From positions 496,001-560,000 of the forward strand of contig NZ_CP061718.1 of NCBI RefSeq assembly GCF_014764365.1: a stretch of 64,000 bases of DNA, read 5' to 3'. Each line of letters starts with the position of its first letter. Position 1 is the first letter of the stretch. The stretch is from Roseococcus microcysteis (lineage in GTDB: Bacteria; Pseudomonadota; Alphaproteobacteria; Acetobacterales; Acetobacteraceae). Under the pieces are notes generated by a model. The model worked only from the letters and a program-made list of their open reading frames with translations, ran no database searches and was not told the DNA's origin. The position numbers and the translations under genes are program-made. Positions 55,281 through 64,000 of this stretch are shown one piece after another.

Positions 55281-58046
55281 ATGGATGGAACCAACCCCGA
55301 TCTCCTCCCGCGCCTGCTCGGCCGTATGCGCGACGCGCGCGCGGCCTCCGCCCAGGACCCCTTCGGCGACCCGGTGCTGCTGACGGCGCTTTCGGTCAGC
55401 CGTGGACTGGATGACGGCTCGCTCGACCTCGGCCGGCTGGGCGACATCATCCAGCAACTGGCCGATGACGCCATGGCGGGGCGGGCGCGGCGGCTGGCGC
55501 GTTATCTGGGCCATGCGCCGGGGGCGGACCCCTTCCCCGGCCTCGCGCAACGCCTGGCGCGGCCCGACCCGCTGGACAGCCCCATCCCCTTCGCCGCCTA
55601 TCGCGCCCTGGTCGAGCGCGCACGCTTCGCGGCCGTCTTCACCGCGCACCCCACCTTCTCGCTGCCGCTCACGACCCATGGCGCGCTCGCCCAAGCCGCC
55701 AGCACGGGCGAGGCCCCGGCGCGCGGCCTGGCACACCGCCCCGCGCCGGTGACCTTGACCGAGGAATTCGACCAGGCCTGCGCCGCCATCCTGCGCGGCC
55801 GCGACGCGCTGGATGAATTCGCGGGCGCCCTGCTGGATGCCGCCCGCGCCATCTGGCCCGACCGCTGGGCGCAGTTGCGGCCCTCGCCCGTGAAGCTCGC
55901 CTCCTGGGTGGGGTATGACACGGATGGGCGCACCGATATCGGCTGGTGGGACACGCTGCGGCTGCGCCTCATCATGAAGCGGCTGCAACTGGAACGGCTG
56001 GCCGCCCAGCTTCCCGGCACCGCCATCGGCGAGCGCGCCGAACAGGCGGTGGACGCCGTCAACATGCAGATCGCCTCCGTCCCCGACCGGCCCACCCCCG
56101 CCGCGGTGCAGGCCATGGCGGCCGAGATGCTGGCGCGGCGGGAGGCGGCGATGACGGATCTGACGCCCCTGCTCACCCTCTTCGACGCCGCGCTGGAGGA
56201 GGCCGCGGACGACGCCGCCCGCCGCAAGCTGGCCGTGGCGCGGGCGGGGCTGGTGGCGCATGGGCTTTCGCTCGCCCACACCCATGTCCGGCTGAACGCG
56301 ACGCAGGTGCACAATGCCGTGCGGCAGCGCCTGGACATCACCACCGCGCCCGAGGACATGGCCCAGCGCCGCACTTTGCTGGCCCAGGTGAACGCGGCGC
56401 TCGCGAATGTGCGGGCCCGGCCGGTGGATTACGGCGCCCTGCTGGCCGAGCAGGCCTCGGCCGCCAAGCTGATGATGAATGTCGCGCAGATCGCGAAGCA
56501 TGTGGACCGCACCGCGCCCATCCGCTTCCTGATCGCGGAGACGGAGACGGGCTTCACCCTGCTGGCGGCGCTGTGGCTCGCCCGGCATTTCGGCTGCGAG
56601 CGGCATGTGGAGATCTCGCCCCTCTTCGAGACGGCCGATGCGCTGGAACGTGGCGAGCGCGTGCTGGACGAGGCGCTGCGCAGCCCCTCCTTCCGCGACT
56701 ATCTGCGCCTGCACGGGCGGCTTTGCCTGCAATTCGGCTATTCGGATTCCGGGCGCTATGTGGGGCAGCTCGCCGCCTCCTATCTGGTGGAACGGCTGAA
56801 GCTGCGGCTGGCGGAACTGCTGCGGAAACATGGCCTGTCCGGCATCGAGGTCGTGCTGTTCGACACCCATGGCGAGAGCATCGGCCGCGGCGGGCACCCG
56901 GACAGCCTGGCGGACCGGCTGGACTACCTGTTTCCGCCCCAGGCGCGGGCGGCGCTGGCCGAGGCCGGGCTGCCGGCGCGCGAGGAATCGAGCTTCCAGG
57001 GCGGCGATGGCTATCTGCTCTGGGCCACGCCCGAACTGGCGCGCGCCACCGTGGCCCGCATCGCCGAGCACGCCTTCGCCGCCCTGCCCGCCGGCGTGGA
57101 CCCCATCTACACCGAGAGCGACTATGGCGCGGATTTCTTCGCGACCCTTCGGCGCGAGGTGCAGGCGCTGGTGGCGGACCCGGGCTACGCAGCCCTGCTG
57201 GGCGGCTTCGGGCCGGGGCTGATCGAGCGCACCGGCTCCCGCCCCTCCGCGCGGCAGGCGGATGGCGTGGGCGGGCCCGCGCGGCTGACCCACCCCTCGC
57301 AGCTGCGCGCCATCCCGAACAACGCCATCCTGCACCAGGTGGGGTGGCTCGCGAACACGCTGCATGGGCTGGGCGCGGCGGTGACGGCCAATCCCGAGGC
57401 CTTCCATGATCTGCGCGCGCGTTCCCCGCGCTTCCGGCGCGCCTTGGGGATGGCGCTGCGGGCGGCGGAATGCTCGGACATCGGGGTGGTGCGGGCGGTG
57501 ATCGGCACGCTGGACCCGGGCACCTGGCTGGACCGGGCCTCGGCCACCTTGCGCCCCGGCCGGCGCGAGGCGCTGCTGGCCGTGGCGGACCCGCTGGACG
57601 CGATGGAGCTGGAGGCGCCGCTGCGCCGCCTCTACCGCCGCCTCAAGGCCGATCACCTGGCGCTGCGCGCCGCCTGGCCCGAACTGCCCCAGATGCCGGA
57701 GCGCCTGGTTCTGCTGCACGCGCTGCGCCTCGCGCTGATCCATCGGCTGTGGCTGCTGGCGGTGCGGGTGCCGGAATTCAGTCCCAGGCACGGCGCGACG
57801 CGCGAGGGGGTGCTGGCGCGCATCCTGGCGCTGGACGTGGAGCCGGCCGTGACCCTGCTGGAACAGATCTTCCCCGCCGCGCCCGACCCGGTGACGGGCC
57901 TCGACTTCCATGAGCCCTCGGCCCCCGATGAGGGGCCGAGCTATGGGCGCGAGCATGCCGAGATCTTCGGCCCCATGCGGCAGATGTTCGACCTGCTGCG
58001 GAACTGCTCGGCCGCCGTCAGCCATGAGGTGGGGGCGTTCGGCTAG
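55281..58046 (+). CDS. phosphoenolpyruvate carboxylase-like protein with altered motifs
   Basis: A 921-aa protein of the PEPC family by length and order of motifs. However, key positions differ from the canonical enzyme. VFTAHPTF replaces TAHPTE. GYSDSGRYVG replaces GYSDSxKD, so lysine becomes arginine. FDTHGESIGRGGHPDS keeps the second GRGG but loses FHGRGG. RAIPNNAILHQVGWLANTL replaces the RAxPWVFxWTQxR segment. The usual C-terminal NTG is absent and the protein ends HEVGAFG. It could be a diverged PEPC with changed activity or control, or a pseudoenzyme. ATG 55281 begins the conserved region. It is convergent with the BciB-like gene, overlapping it by 4 nt. Confidence 0.75.
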   Translation: MDGTNPDLLPRLLGRMRDARAASAQDPFGDPVLLTALSVSRGLDDGSLDLGRLGDIIQQLADDAMAGRARRLARYLGHAPGADPFPGLAQRLARPDPLDSPIPFAAYRALVERARFAAVFTAHPTFSLPLTTHGALAQAASTGEAPARGLAHRPAPVTLTEEFDQACAAILRGRDALDEFAGALLDAARAIWPDRWAQLRPSPVKLASWVGYDTDGRTDIGWWDTLRLRLIMKRLQLERLAAQLPGTAIGERAEQAVDAVNMQIASVPDRPTPAAVQAMAAEMLARREAAMTDLTPLLTLFDAALEEAADDAARRKLAVARAGLVAHGLSLAHTHVRLNATQVHNAVRQRLDITTAPEDMAQRRTLLAQVNAALANVRARPVDYGALLAEQASAAKLMMNVAQIAKHVDRTAPIRFLIAETETGFTLLAALWLARHFGCERHVEISPLFETADALERGERVLDEALRSPSFRDYLRLHGRLCLQFGYSDSGRYVGQLAASYLVERLKLRLAELLRKHGLSGIEVVLFDTHGESIGRGGHPDSLADRLDYLFPPQARAALAEAGLPAREESSFQGGDGYLLWATPELARATVARIAEHAFAALPAGVDPIYTESDYGADFFATLRREVQALVADPGYAALLGGFGPGLIERTGSRPSARQADGVGGPARLTHPSQLRAIPNNAILHQVGWLANTLHGLGAAVTANPEAFHDLRARSPRFRRALGMALRAAECSDIGVVRAVIGTLDPGTWLDRASATLRPGRREALLAVADPLDAMELEAPLRRLYRRLKADHLALRAAWPELPQMPERLVLLHALRLALIHRLWLLAVRVPEFSPRHGATREGVLARILALDVEPAVTLLEQIFPAAPDPVTGLDFHEPSAPDEGPSYGREHAEIFGPMRQMFDLLRNCSAAVSHEVGAFG

Positions 58047-59254
58047 TCCTTGGGACGCTCCAGCCCATAGGGCCGCACCAGCTCCCACACATGGGCCGGG
58101 ATCATGCGCGGGGCGCGGCGCGGCTGTTCGCGCTGGAGGTGGATGACGCTCTCCACCGCCTTCATCTCCACCCGCGCGCGGGCGAATTCCAGGCCGCGCG
58201 GGCCAATGCGGGGCATGAGCCAGCCGACGATGGGCCGCAGCCAGTTCGGCATGCGCCGCAGCGGCAGCCCGCCCGCCGCGCGCTGGGTGTTGGCGAGGAA
58301 GCCCTTCACCGGCCCCGCGCGCTTGCCGGCGCTGCCGGGGGTGGAGGTCTCGACCTCATCGCCCAGCAGGGAGAGCAACTCCTCTCCGCGTTCGTTGCGG
58401 AGGATGAGCCATTGCCGCCCCTCCCCGCCCATATAGCCCACGGTGATGTCGGCCAGGACGTTGGTGTAGTCCACGCAGCTGCGGCAGGTCAGCGGAAAGA
58501 AATCCTTGGGAAGTTTTGAAATGGGGAGTTGCAGGAAGGGAATCTCCCGCCGCCGCCCATCCACGTAGCGCAGCTCCACATGGAAATCGGCGCGGAATTC
58601 CAGATAGGTGATTGTTCCTGGATCCTCGTCCAGCAGGGCCAGGAAATGATGAAAATTTTCCGTGGTGGTGTTGTCGGAACAGGGCGTGCCGATGACGTAA
58701 AGCCTATCGAAGCCCAGCTCCTGCTCCAGCGCCCGCAGCGCATAGACCTGGCAGGGAATGCCGACGACGGCCAGCCGCCGATGCCCGGCCGCCCGCGCGG
58801 GCTCCAGCAGGGCGAGCAGCGGCGCATAGCCCATGCGCATGCCGCGGACGCCCGCCATGTCCTCGGCCCTCGTCACCAGCACGGGGGTGGGTTTCCAGCG
58901 GTCCTCCGGGTCGGGCGCCATGGTCAGCACCGCGTCCACCGCCCCCACCTCCAGAAGCCGGGCGGCGAGCCGCGTGGTGATGCCGGTCCATTGCGCGCCC
59001 GGTAGCGGCGCGCGCAGCTTCGCGCGCAGCATGCGCAGATGCGGGCCGAAATGCAGCTCATCCGGCCGCGCGGGGTCGCGGGCACGGCCATGCACCTGGG
59101 CCTCCAGCGCCGGATAGTCGGGCGCCACGAACTGGCAGGCCCGGCCGCAGGCCTTCGGATCCTCCATGCGCGAGACGCCGCAATCGGTGCAGAGGTTGCG
59201 GTGCGGCGCGGGCCGCAAGGGCGGCGTCATCGGGCCGGGATGGGCATGGTCCAT
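58043..59254 (-). CDS. FrhB-domain reductase, BciB-like (divinyl chlorophyllide 8-vinyl reductase family)
   Basis: A 403-aa protein with N-terminal cysteines LCTDCGVSRMEDPKACGRAC for an iron-sulfur cluster, an FrhB core (VVGIPCQVYALRALEQELG, VIGTPCSDNTTTENFHHFLA) and TCRSCVDYTNVLADITVGYM, followed by QWLILRNERGEELL. This pattern is that of the ferredoxin-dependent BciB/slr1923 group, which reduces the 8-vinyl group in (bacterio)chlorophyll synthesis. Related F420-hydrogenase beta subunits are the alternative. No other bch gene is in the window, so the role needs the rest of the genome. The start may be ATG 59254 or 59230. Confidence 0.65.
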   Translation of the reverse strand: MDHAHPGPMTPPLRPAPHRNLCTDCGVSRMEDPKACGRACQFVAPDYPALEAQVHGRARDPARPDELHFGPHLRMLRAKLRAPLPGAQWTGITTRLAARLLEVGAVDAVLTMAPDPEDRWKPTPVLVTRAEDMAGVRGMRMGYAPLLALLEPARAAGHRRLAVVGIPCQVYALRALEQELGFDRLYVIGTPCSDNTTTENFHHFLALLDEDPGTITYLEFRADFHVELRYVDGRRREIPFLQLPISKLPKDFFPLTCRSCVDYTNVLADITVGYMGGEGRQWLILRNERGEELLSLLGDEVETSTPGSAGKRAGPVKGFLANTQRAAGGLPLRRMPNWLRPIVGWLMPRIGPRGLEFARARVEMKAVESVIHLQREQPRRAPRMIPAHVWELVRPYGLERPKD

Positions 59255-59343
59255 GGGGGCGAGGCTAGTCGGCTGACAGCGCCGCCGTCCAGGATTGCTG
59301 ACAGTTTGTCCCTTGGGCCATGCCGCGCCACGCGAATGCTGGC

Positions 59344-61119
59344 ATGATGGGCGCCATGGCCCCTGCCCCCCGCAATCTCGGCGCGCTGCGCGTGCTGTTC
59401 CCGTTCCTCCGTCCCCACTGGAAGCGCGCCTTGGCCGCCGCCGGCGCGCTGCTGCTGGCGGCGGGCCTCGTGCTGCTCATCGGCCAGGGGCTGCGGCGGC
59501 TGATTGATGACGGCTTCGCCAGCCAGGATGCCTCCAGCCTCAACGCCGCGGCCCTGTTCATGTTCGCGGTGGTGGCCGCGCTCGGCTTCGCCACCGCGCT
59601 GCGGTTCTACCTGGTCTCCTGGCTGGGCGAGCGGGTGGCGGCCGATCTGCGCGCCGCCGTCTTCGGCCATGTGCTGCGCCTCTCGCCCGCCAGCGTCGAG
59701 ACGGCGCGCACGGGCGACATCCTCTCCCGCATGACGGCCGATATCGCGCTGCTGCAGGCGCTGATCGGCTCGGCCATCTCCATGGGGCTGCGGACGGCGC
59801 TGACCTCCACGGGCGCGCTGGTGCTGCTGGTGGCGTCCAGCCCCAAGCTCGCGGGCATCGTGCTGGTGGTGGTGCCGATCGTGGTCGTGCCGCTGGTGCT
59901 GTTCGGACGGCGCGAACGGCGGCTGTCGCGCACCGCGCAGGAGCGGGTGGCGGACCTCTCGGCCCAGGCGGAGGAGGCGCTGAACAGCCTCCGCACCGTC
60001 CAGGCCTACACCCAGGAGGGCAATGAGCGCGCCCGCTTCGGCGCGGCGGTGGAGCGTTCGGTGCAGGCCGCGCTCCGGCGCATCGGCTCGCGCGCCATGC
60101 TGATCCTGATCGTGATCCTGCTGGGGTTCGGGGCCATCACCTTCAGCCTCTGGGTGGGTGGGCAGGATGTGATCGCAGGAAGGATGACCGGGGGCGAGCT
60201 GACGGCCTTCGTCTTCTATGCGGTGCTGCTGGCCTCCTCGGGCAGCACGCTGTCGGAGCTCTGGGGGGAGGTGCAGCGGGCGGCGGCCGCGGCCGACCGG
60301 CTGGTGGAGGTACTGGACATCACCCCCCTCATCGCCGCCCCTGCCCTTCCCGCCGCTTTGCCCGCCCCGCGTGGCGAAGTCGACTTCGAGGACGTGACCT
60401 TCCACTACCCCTCGCGCCCCGCCACGCCCGCGCTGGACCGCTTCACCCTGCATGTGGCGCCGGGCGAGACGGTGGCGCTGGTGGGCCCCTCGGGCGCGGG
60501 CAAGACCACGGTGCTGCAATTGCTGCTGCGCTTCTATGACCCGGCCCAGGGGCGCATCACGCTGGAGGGGGTGGACCTGCGCGACCTCGACCCCGCCGCC
60601 CTGCGCGGGCGCATGGCGCTGGTGGCGCAGGACCCGGTGATTTTTTCCGCCAGCGCCGCCGAGAACATCCGCTACGGCCGCCCCGACGCCACCGATGCCG
60701 AGGTGGAGGCCGCCGCCCGCGCCGCGGCCGCGCATGAGTTCATCTCGGCCCTGCCCGAGGGCTATGCGAGCCAGCTGGGCCCGCGCGGCGTGCTGCTCTC
60801 GGGCGGGCAGCGCCAGCGCATCGCCATCGCCCGCGCCATCCTGCGCGACCCGCCTTTGCTGCTGCTGGACGAGGCGACGAGCGCGCTCGACGCGGAGAGC
60901 GAACAGGCCGTGCAGCAGGCCATCGCGCGCCTGGCGGAGGGGCGGACCACGCTGGTGGTGGCGCATCGCCTGGCCACCGTGCGGCGGGCGGATCGGATCG
61001 TGGTGATGGAGGGCGGGCGCGTGGTGGCGATGGGGACCCATGCGGCGCTCGTGGCCGAGGGCGGGCTTTATGCGCGGTTGGCGCGGTTGCAGTTCGGTGA
61101 GGGCGCCCACGCGGCGTGA
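59344..61119 (+). CDS. ABC transporter, fused permease and ATPase (exporter type)
   Basis: A 591-aa half-transporter. Six predicted membrane helices lie in the first 310 residues (ALLLAAGLVLLIGQGL and IVLVVVPIVVVPLVLF are typical). The ATPase domain follows, with Walker A GPSGAGKTT, signature LSGGQRQR, Walker B LLLLDEATSALD and a switch His in VVAHRLATV. It works as a homodimer and resembles the MsbA/LmrA or lipid/drug exporter group; the substrate is not predictable. In-frame ATGs lie at 59320, 59344 and 59356; I use 59344. Confidence 0.9.
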   Translation: MMGAMAPAPRNLGALRVLFPFLRPHWKRALAAAGALLLAAGLVLLIGQGLRRLIDDGFASQDASSLNAAALFMFAVVAALGFATALRFYLVSWLGERVAADLRAAVFGHVLRLSPASVETARTGDILSRMTADIALLQALIGSAISMGLRTALTSTGALVLLVASSPKLAGIVLVVVPIVVVPLVLFGRRERRLSRTAQERVADLSAQAEEALNSLRTVQAYTQEGNERARFGAAVERSVQAALRRIGSRAMLILIVILLGFGAITFSLWVGGQDVIAGRMTGGELTAFVFYAVLLASSGSTLSELWGEVQRAAAAADRLVEVLDITPLIAAPALPAALPAPRGEVDFEDVTFHYPSRPATPALDRFTLHVAPGETVALVGPSGAGKTTVLQLLLRFYDPAQGRITLEGVDLRDLDPAALRGRMALVAQDPVIFSASAAENIRYGRPDATDAEVEAAARAAAAHEFISALPEGYASQLGPRGVLLSGGQRQRIAIARAILRDPPLLLLDEATSALDAESEQAVQQAIARLAEGRTTLVVAHRLATVRRADRIVVMEGGRVVAMGTHAALVAEGGLYARLARLQFGEGAHAA

Positions 61120-61186
61120 CGCCTTGAATGCACCACCGCCACTCGCCATCTACCATCCACACGGATGGTGACAGGATGGTGTTCAG

Positions 61187-61609
61187 ATGGCCGGCAATGT
61201 GCATGAGCTACGGCCCAAGGCCGGCGGCGACTCCGAAAAGATCACCATCAACCTCGGCTATGTGGACCTCGGCCACATAGACCTGCTGGTGCAGGACGGT
61301 TTCTACGCCAACCGCACCGACTTCATCCGCACCGCCATCCGGAACCAGGTCGAGCGCCATGCGGAGGCCGCGCGGCAATCCGTGGCACGGCGCAGCCTGG
61401 ACCTGGGGCTGCGGCATTTCACCCGGGCGGACCTGGAGGCGGCGCGTGATGCGGGCCGGCCGCTGGAGATCCGGGTGCTGGGCCTCGCCAGCATCGCGGC
61501 CGATGTGACGCCCGAACTGGCCCGCGCGGCCATCGCCTCCCTCTCGGTGCTGGGCGCGCTCCAGGCCAGCGCCGAGGTGAAGGCCGCGCTCGCCGACCGG
61601 ATGCGCTGA
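61187..61609 (+). CDS. CopG-like ribbon-helix-helix regulator
   Basis: A 140-aa protein. Residues about 17-60 (KITINLGYVDLGHIDLLVQD and GFYANRTDFIRTAIRNQVER) form a ribbon-helix-helix domain. The C-terminal half (LEIRVLGLASIAADVTPELA) may be an effector or dimer region. The ATG at 61187 follows an AGGATGGTG stretch. It precedes the PHB-depolymerase-type esterase by 57 nt on the same strand and may regulate it. This pairing recurs in related genomes in my recollection but is not proven here. Confidence 0.7.
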   Translation: MAGNVHELRPKAGGDSEKITINLGYVDLGHIDLLVQDGFYANRTDFIRTAIRNQVERHAEAARQSVARRSLDLGLRHFTRADLEAARDAGRPLEIRVLGLASIAADVTPELARAAIASLSVLGALQASAEVKAALADRMR

Positions 61610-61666
61610 GCGCCTCCCGCACGAACCCAGGCGCGGAACCTCCGCGCCGCTTGAAAGCACAGTCAC

Positions 61667-62800
61667 ATGAACGCGTTTTCCGCCGACCTCATGCGTGAGG
61701 CGACACGCCTCACCCGTGAGGGCAAGCTCGCCGAGGCGACCGCGCTGCTGCAGGGCGGCTTTTCCGGCGCCACGCCCCCGCCAGCGCCGCAGGCCCCGCC
61801 GGCCGCCCGCCAGGGGCGCCTGTTCGACGTGGACCCCCGCAGCGGCGAGGCCCACGCGTCCCCAGGCTGGCGCGGCGGCGGGGCGATGGGCGAGGCGTTG
61901 CGCGGCCCCTTCGGGCCTGGTGGCCCCGCGCCCTCGCCCGCGCTGCCCGAGGGCGCGCGCTTCCTCGCCGGCAGCTTCGCCGGGGCGGCGGGCAGCCGGG
62001 GCTACAGGCTCTATATTCCCGCCACACCCAGCGCGGGGCCCCGGCCGCTCCTGGTCATGCTGCATGGCTGCACGCAGTCGCCCGAGGATTTCGCGGCGGG
62101 CACGCGGATGAACGCGCTGGCGGAGGCGCATGGCTGCCTGGTGGTCTATCCCGGGCAGACTTCCTCGGCGAACCCACAAAAATGCTGGAACTGGTTCAAT
62201 CCGACCGACCAGCGGCGCGAAGAGGGGGAACCCGCGCTCATCGCCGGGATCACCCGGCAGGTGATGCGGGAGCATGGGGCGGACCCGGCGCGGGTCTTCG
62301 TGGCCGGCCTTTCCGCCGGCGGCGCGGCGGCGGCGATCATGGCGCAGGCCTACCCGGAGCTCTACGCGGCGGCGGGGGTGCATTCGGGGCTGGCCTGCGG
62401 TGCGGCGCGCGACATGCCCTCGGCCTTCGCCGCCATGCGCCAAGGCGGCGCGCGCCCCGACCCAAGCGGGCGCCTGGTGCCGACCATCGTGTTCCATGCC
62501 GACCGGGACACCACGGTGCACCCGCGCAATGGGGATCAGGTGATCGCGCAGGCGGGCGGCGGCCGGCTGCGCGTGACGATGGAGCGCGGCCAGGTGCCGG
62601 GCGGGCATGCCTATACCCGCACCCTCCATGCCGATGCGGCGGGCCGGCTGATGCTGGAGCAATGGGTGGTGCATGGGGGCGGCCATGCCTGGTCCGGCGG
62701 CAGCAGCGCGGGGTCCTACACCGACCCCAGGGGGCCGGATGCCTCGCGCGAGATGCTGCGCTTCTTCCTGGAACAGGCGAAGGCGCCGCTGGAAAGTTGA
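61667..62800 (+). CDS. PHB depolymerase family esterase
   Basis: A 377-aa alpha/beta hydrolase: MLHGCTQSPEDFAAGTRMN, nucleophile in GLSAGG (Ser216), HADRDTTVHPRNGDQV (Asp region) and HGGGHAWSGGS (His). This is the LpqC/PHB-depolymerase type 1 group. There is no signal peptide; the N-terminal 70 residues are a helix plus Pro/Gly linker (MREATRLTREGKLAEATALL). It may therefore act on intracellular polyhydroxybutyrate or on aromatic esters. tRNA-Gln lies 18 nt downstream on the opposite strand. Confidence 0.87.
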   Translation: MNAFSADLMREATRLTREGKLAEATALLQGGFSGATPPPAPQAPPAARQGRLFDVDPRSGEAHASPGWRGGGAMGEALRGPFGPGGPAPSPALPEGARFLAGSFAGAAGSRGYRLYIPATPSAGPRPLLVMLHGCTQSPEDFAAGTRMNALAEAHGCLVVYPGQTSSANPQKCWNWFNPTDQRREEGEPALIAGITRQVMREHGADPARVFVAGLSAGGAAAAIMAQAYPELYAAAGVHSGLACGAARDMPSAFAAMRQGGARPDPSGRLVPTIVFHADRDTTVHPRNGDQVIAQAGGGRLRVTMERGQVPGGHAYTRTLHADAAGRLMLEQWVVHGGGHAWSGGSSAGSYTDPRGPDASREMLRFFLEQAKAPLES

Positions 62801-62818
62801 AGGCGAGGGAGGGGTAAG

Positions 62819-62892
62819 TGGCTGGGGGACCTGGATTCGAACCAAGACTGCCCGAGTCAGAGTCGGGAGTTCTACCGTTAAACTATCCCCCA
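62819..62892 (-). tRNA. tRNA-Gln (anticodon CUG)
   Basis: A 74-nt tRNA on the minus strand: acceptor TGGGGGA/TCCCCCA, D-arm with TTTAACGGTAGAA, anticodon stem CCCGA/TCGGG around CTCTGAC (anticodon CTG), T-arm TTGGTTCGAATCCAG and encoded CCA. The U1-A72 start is typical of tRNA-Gln. Confidence 0.95.
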
Positions 62893-63027
62893 ACGGGCAC
62901 CCGCATCCGGGGTGCCGTTGGCTCGGCCGGGTGGATACCAAAGCCCCGCGGCCTTGCCAACCCGCTTTCCCCTTGCAGCGGATGAAACACTTCGGGATCA
63001 TGACAAAGAACACCATATCGTATCCCC

Positions 63028-64000
63028 ATGCCCCCCTCCCTCCAGCCCCTGTCCGGCGCCCAACCCCTCCGCGCCCCGCCGCCGCAGCTCTTCGCGGCGC
63101 TGGACCTAGGCACGAACAATTGCCGGCTTCTGATCGGCGCGCCCGTGCGCGGCGGGTTCCGGGTGGTGGAGAGCTTTTCCCGCGTGGTGCGGCTGGGCGA
63201 GGGCCTGGCACGCTCCGGCACCCTGTCCGAGCCGGCGATGGAGCGCACCCTGGCGGCGCTGTCCGCCTGCGCCGACCGGCTGGAACGCCGCCCCGTGCGG
63301 CGCCTGGCCGCCGTCGCCACCGAGGCCTGCCGCCGCGCCCGCAACGGCCAGGAATTCCTGGCCCGCGCCGCGCTGGAGACCGGGCTGCGCCCGCGCATCA
63401 TCTCGCCCCGCGAGGAGGCCGAGCTCGCGATGGAAAGCTGCGCCCCCCTGCTGGAGCGGGGGGACCGTCGCGCCATCCTCTTCGACATCGGCGGCGGCTC
63501 GACCGAGATCGCCTGGATTCGCACGGGGCTGCGGCCGGAGCTCATCGGCTATCTTTCCATCCCCTGCGGCGTGGTGACGCTGTCGGAAGGTGAGGATTGC
63601 TTCACCACCCGCGGCTTCGGCGCCGTGGTGGATGACATCGCGGACCGGCTGGCCGCCTTCGACCGGCTGCACTGCATCGGCCAGGAAATCCGCGCGGGCG
63701 GGGTGCGGCTGATCGGGACCTCGGGCACCGTCACCACGCTGGCCGGGGTGGTGCTCGCCCTGCCCCGCTACAACCGCCAGCTGGTGGACGGGCAGCGCAT
63801 CAACGCCGACGCCGCCGATGACGCGCTGGAAACCCTCTTCGCCATGGGCCGGGCCGGGCTGGTGGCCCACCCCTGCGTGGGGCCGGAACGGGCGGATTTC
63901 GTGCTGCCCGGCTGCGCCGTCTATGCCGCCATCCGCCGCCTCTGGCCCATGCCGGAGGTGACGGTCGCCGACCGTGGCCTGCGCGAGGGCATGTTGATGC
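63028..64000 (+). CDS. Ppx/GppA phosphatase (truncated by window end)
   Basis: The first 324 codons of an open frame that runs past position 64000. FAALDLGTNNCRLLIGAPV is the N-terminal actin-like phosphate loop, ILFDIGGGSTEIAWI the second and LIGTSGTVTTLAGVVLALP the third, all hallmarks of Ppx/GppA exopolyphosphatase/guanosine pentaphosphatase. It hydrolyses polyphosphate or pppGpp in the cytoplasm. ATG 63028 is the only good start; residues 1-20 are Pro/Leu-rich. In alphaproteobacteria this gene is often followed by rlmE, which would lie outside the window. Confidence 0.9.
   Translation, partial: MPPSLQPLSGAQPLRAPPPQLFAALDLGTNNCRLLIGAPVRGGFRVVESFSRVVRLGEGLARSGTLSEPAMERTLAALSACADRLERRPVRRLAAVATEACRRARNGQEFLARAALETGLRPRIISPREEAELAMESCAPLLERGDRRAILFDIGGGSTEIAWIRTGLRPELIGYLSIPCGVVTLSEGEDCFTTRGFGAVVDDIADRLAAFDRLHCIGQEIRAGGVRLIGTSGTVTTLAGVVLALPRYNRQLVDGQRINADAADDALETLFAMGRAGLVAHPCVGPERADFVLPGCAVYAAIRRLWPMPEVTVADRGLREGMLM

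Noticed and set aside
55233-58088. 951-aa minus-strand open frame opposite the PEPC-like gene
   Set aside because: Arg/Gln/Gly-rich with no motif. The plus strand has recognisable family motifs throughout.
59227-61149. 640-aa minus-strand open frame opposite the ABC transporter
   Set aside because: Low-complexity His/Arg/Gln-rich translation, fully antisense to a gene with clear ABC motifs. It is a high-GC shadow frame.

Overview
The window is very GC-rich and most coding strands carry long antisense shadow frames. Its gene set points to an alphaproteobacterium, most likely a member of the Acetobacteraceae (Roseomonas-like). The clues are heavy G/C third positions, a short MetRS, a TctC-type solute-binding protein, MmgE/PrpD, a ferredoxin-type divinyl reductase and a serine-recombinase/DUF2924 cassette. 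The organism is inferred from gene content alone.

Region 1 (1-17750) is a phage-like integrated element that continues past the left edge. A divergent switch (Cro-like gene at 14117-14386, S24 repressor at 14592-15248) faces a long leftward early operon. That operon encodes small phage proteins, a Sak4-like RecA ATPase, a possible ssDNA-binding partner, a DUF6511 protein, a PD-(D/E)XK nuclease, a superfamily 1 helicase, a toprim primase-helicase, a RuvC-like resolvase, a DUF6456-like protein and two tandem ParB-methyltransferase fusions. To the right lies a four-gene cassette (small protein, DUF2924, large serine recombinase, HTH protein) in which every junction is an ATGA overlap. No capsid, tail or terminase gene is visible. 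A dense GGGGGTCT repeat cluster lies between the resolvase and primase genes.

Region 2 (about 17756-18936) is an IS630-family insertion sequence with a two-frame transposase.

Region 3 (19074-34081) is a defence-type island. It encodes a 1725-aa helicase with a DUF1998-type C-terminus, an SNF2 helicase, an Eco57I-type adenine methyltransferase (one frame break at a G tract), an ArdC/ImmA-like metallopeptidase and an HNH endonuclease in one tight operon, followed by an Mrr-like restriction enzyme. The composition combines DISARM class 1 (SNF2 + methylase) with a DruE-like or DrmA+DrmB-like fused helicase. It lacks DrmC and matches no named system that I know. The 3' end of a tRNA-Ser(UGA) gene at 34370 faces the island and is a plausible integration boundary.

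Region 4 (34500-64000) looks like ordinary chromosome. It holds MmgE/PrpD; a cell-wall, replication and translation run (MltB, RlpA, DacC, Tmk, HolB, MetG, TatD, PhnP-like); MazG; NUDIX; a TctC protein; DUF1028; UbiK-like; ADP-heptose genes (hldD, gmhB, gmhA with a frame break); enoyl-CoA hydratase; LOG; beta-CASP nuclease; a DadA/Lrp divergent pair; a PEP-carboxylase-like protein with altered motifs; a BciB-like reductase; an ABC exporter; a CopG-like regulator; a PHB-depolymerase-type esterase; tRNA-Gln(CUG); and a truncated Ppx/GppA gene at the right edge.

Four genes (recombinase, transposase, methyltransferase, gmhA) each become intact if one base is added to a homopolymer. This suggests assembly under-calling, although recoding or phase variation is possible for individual cases.
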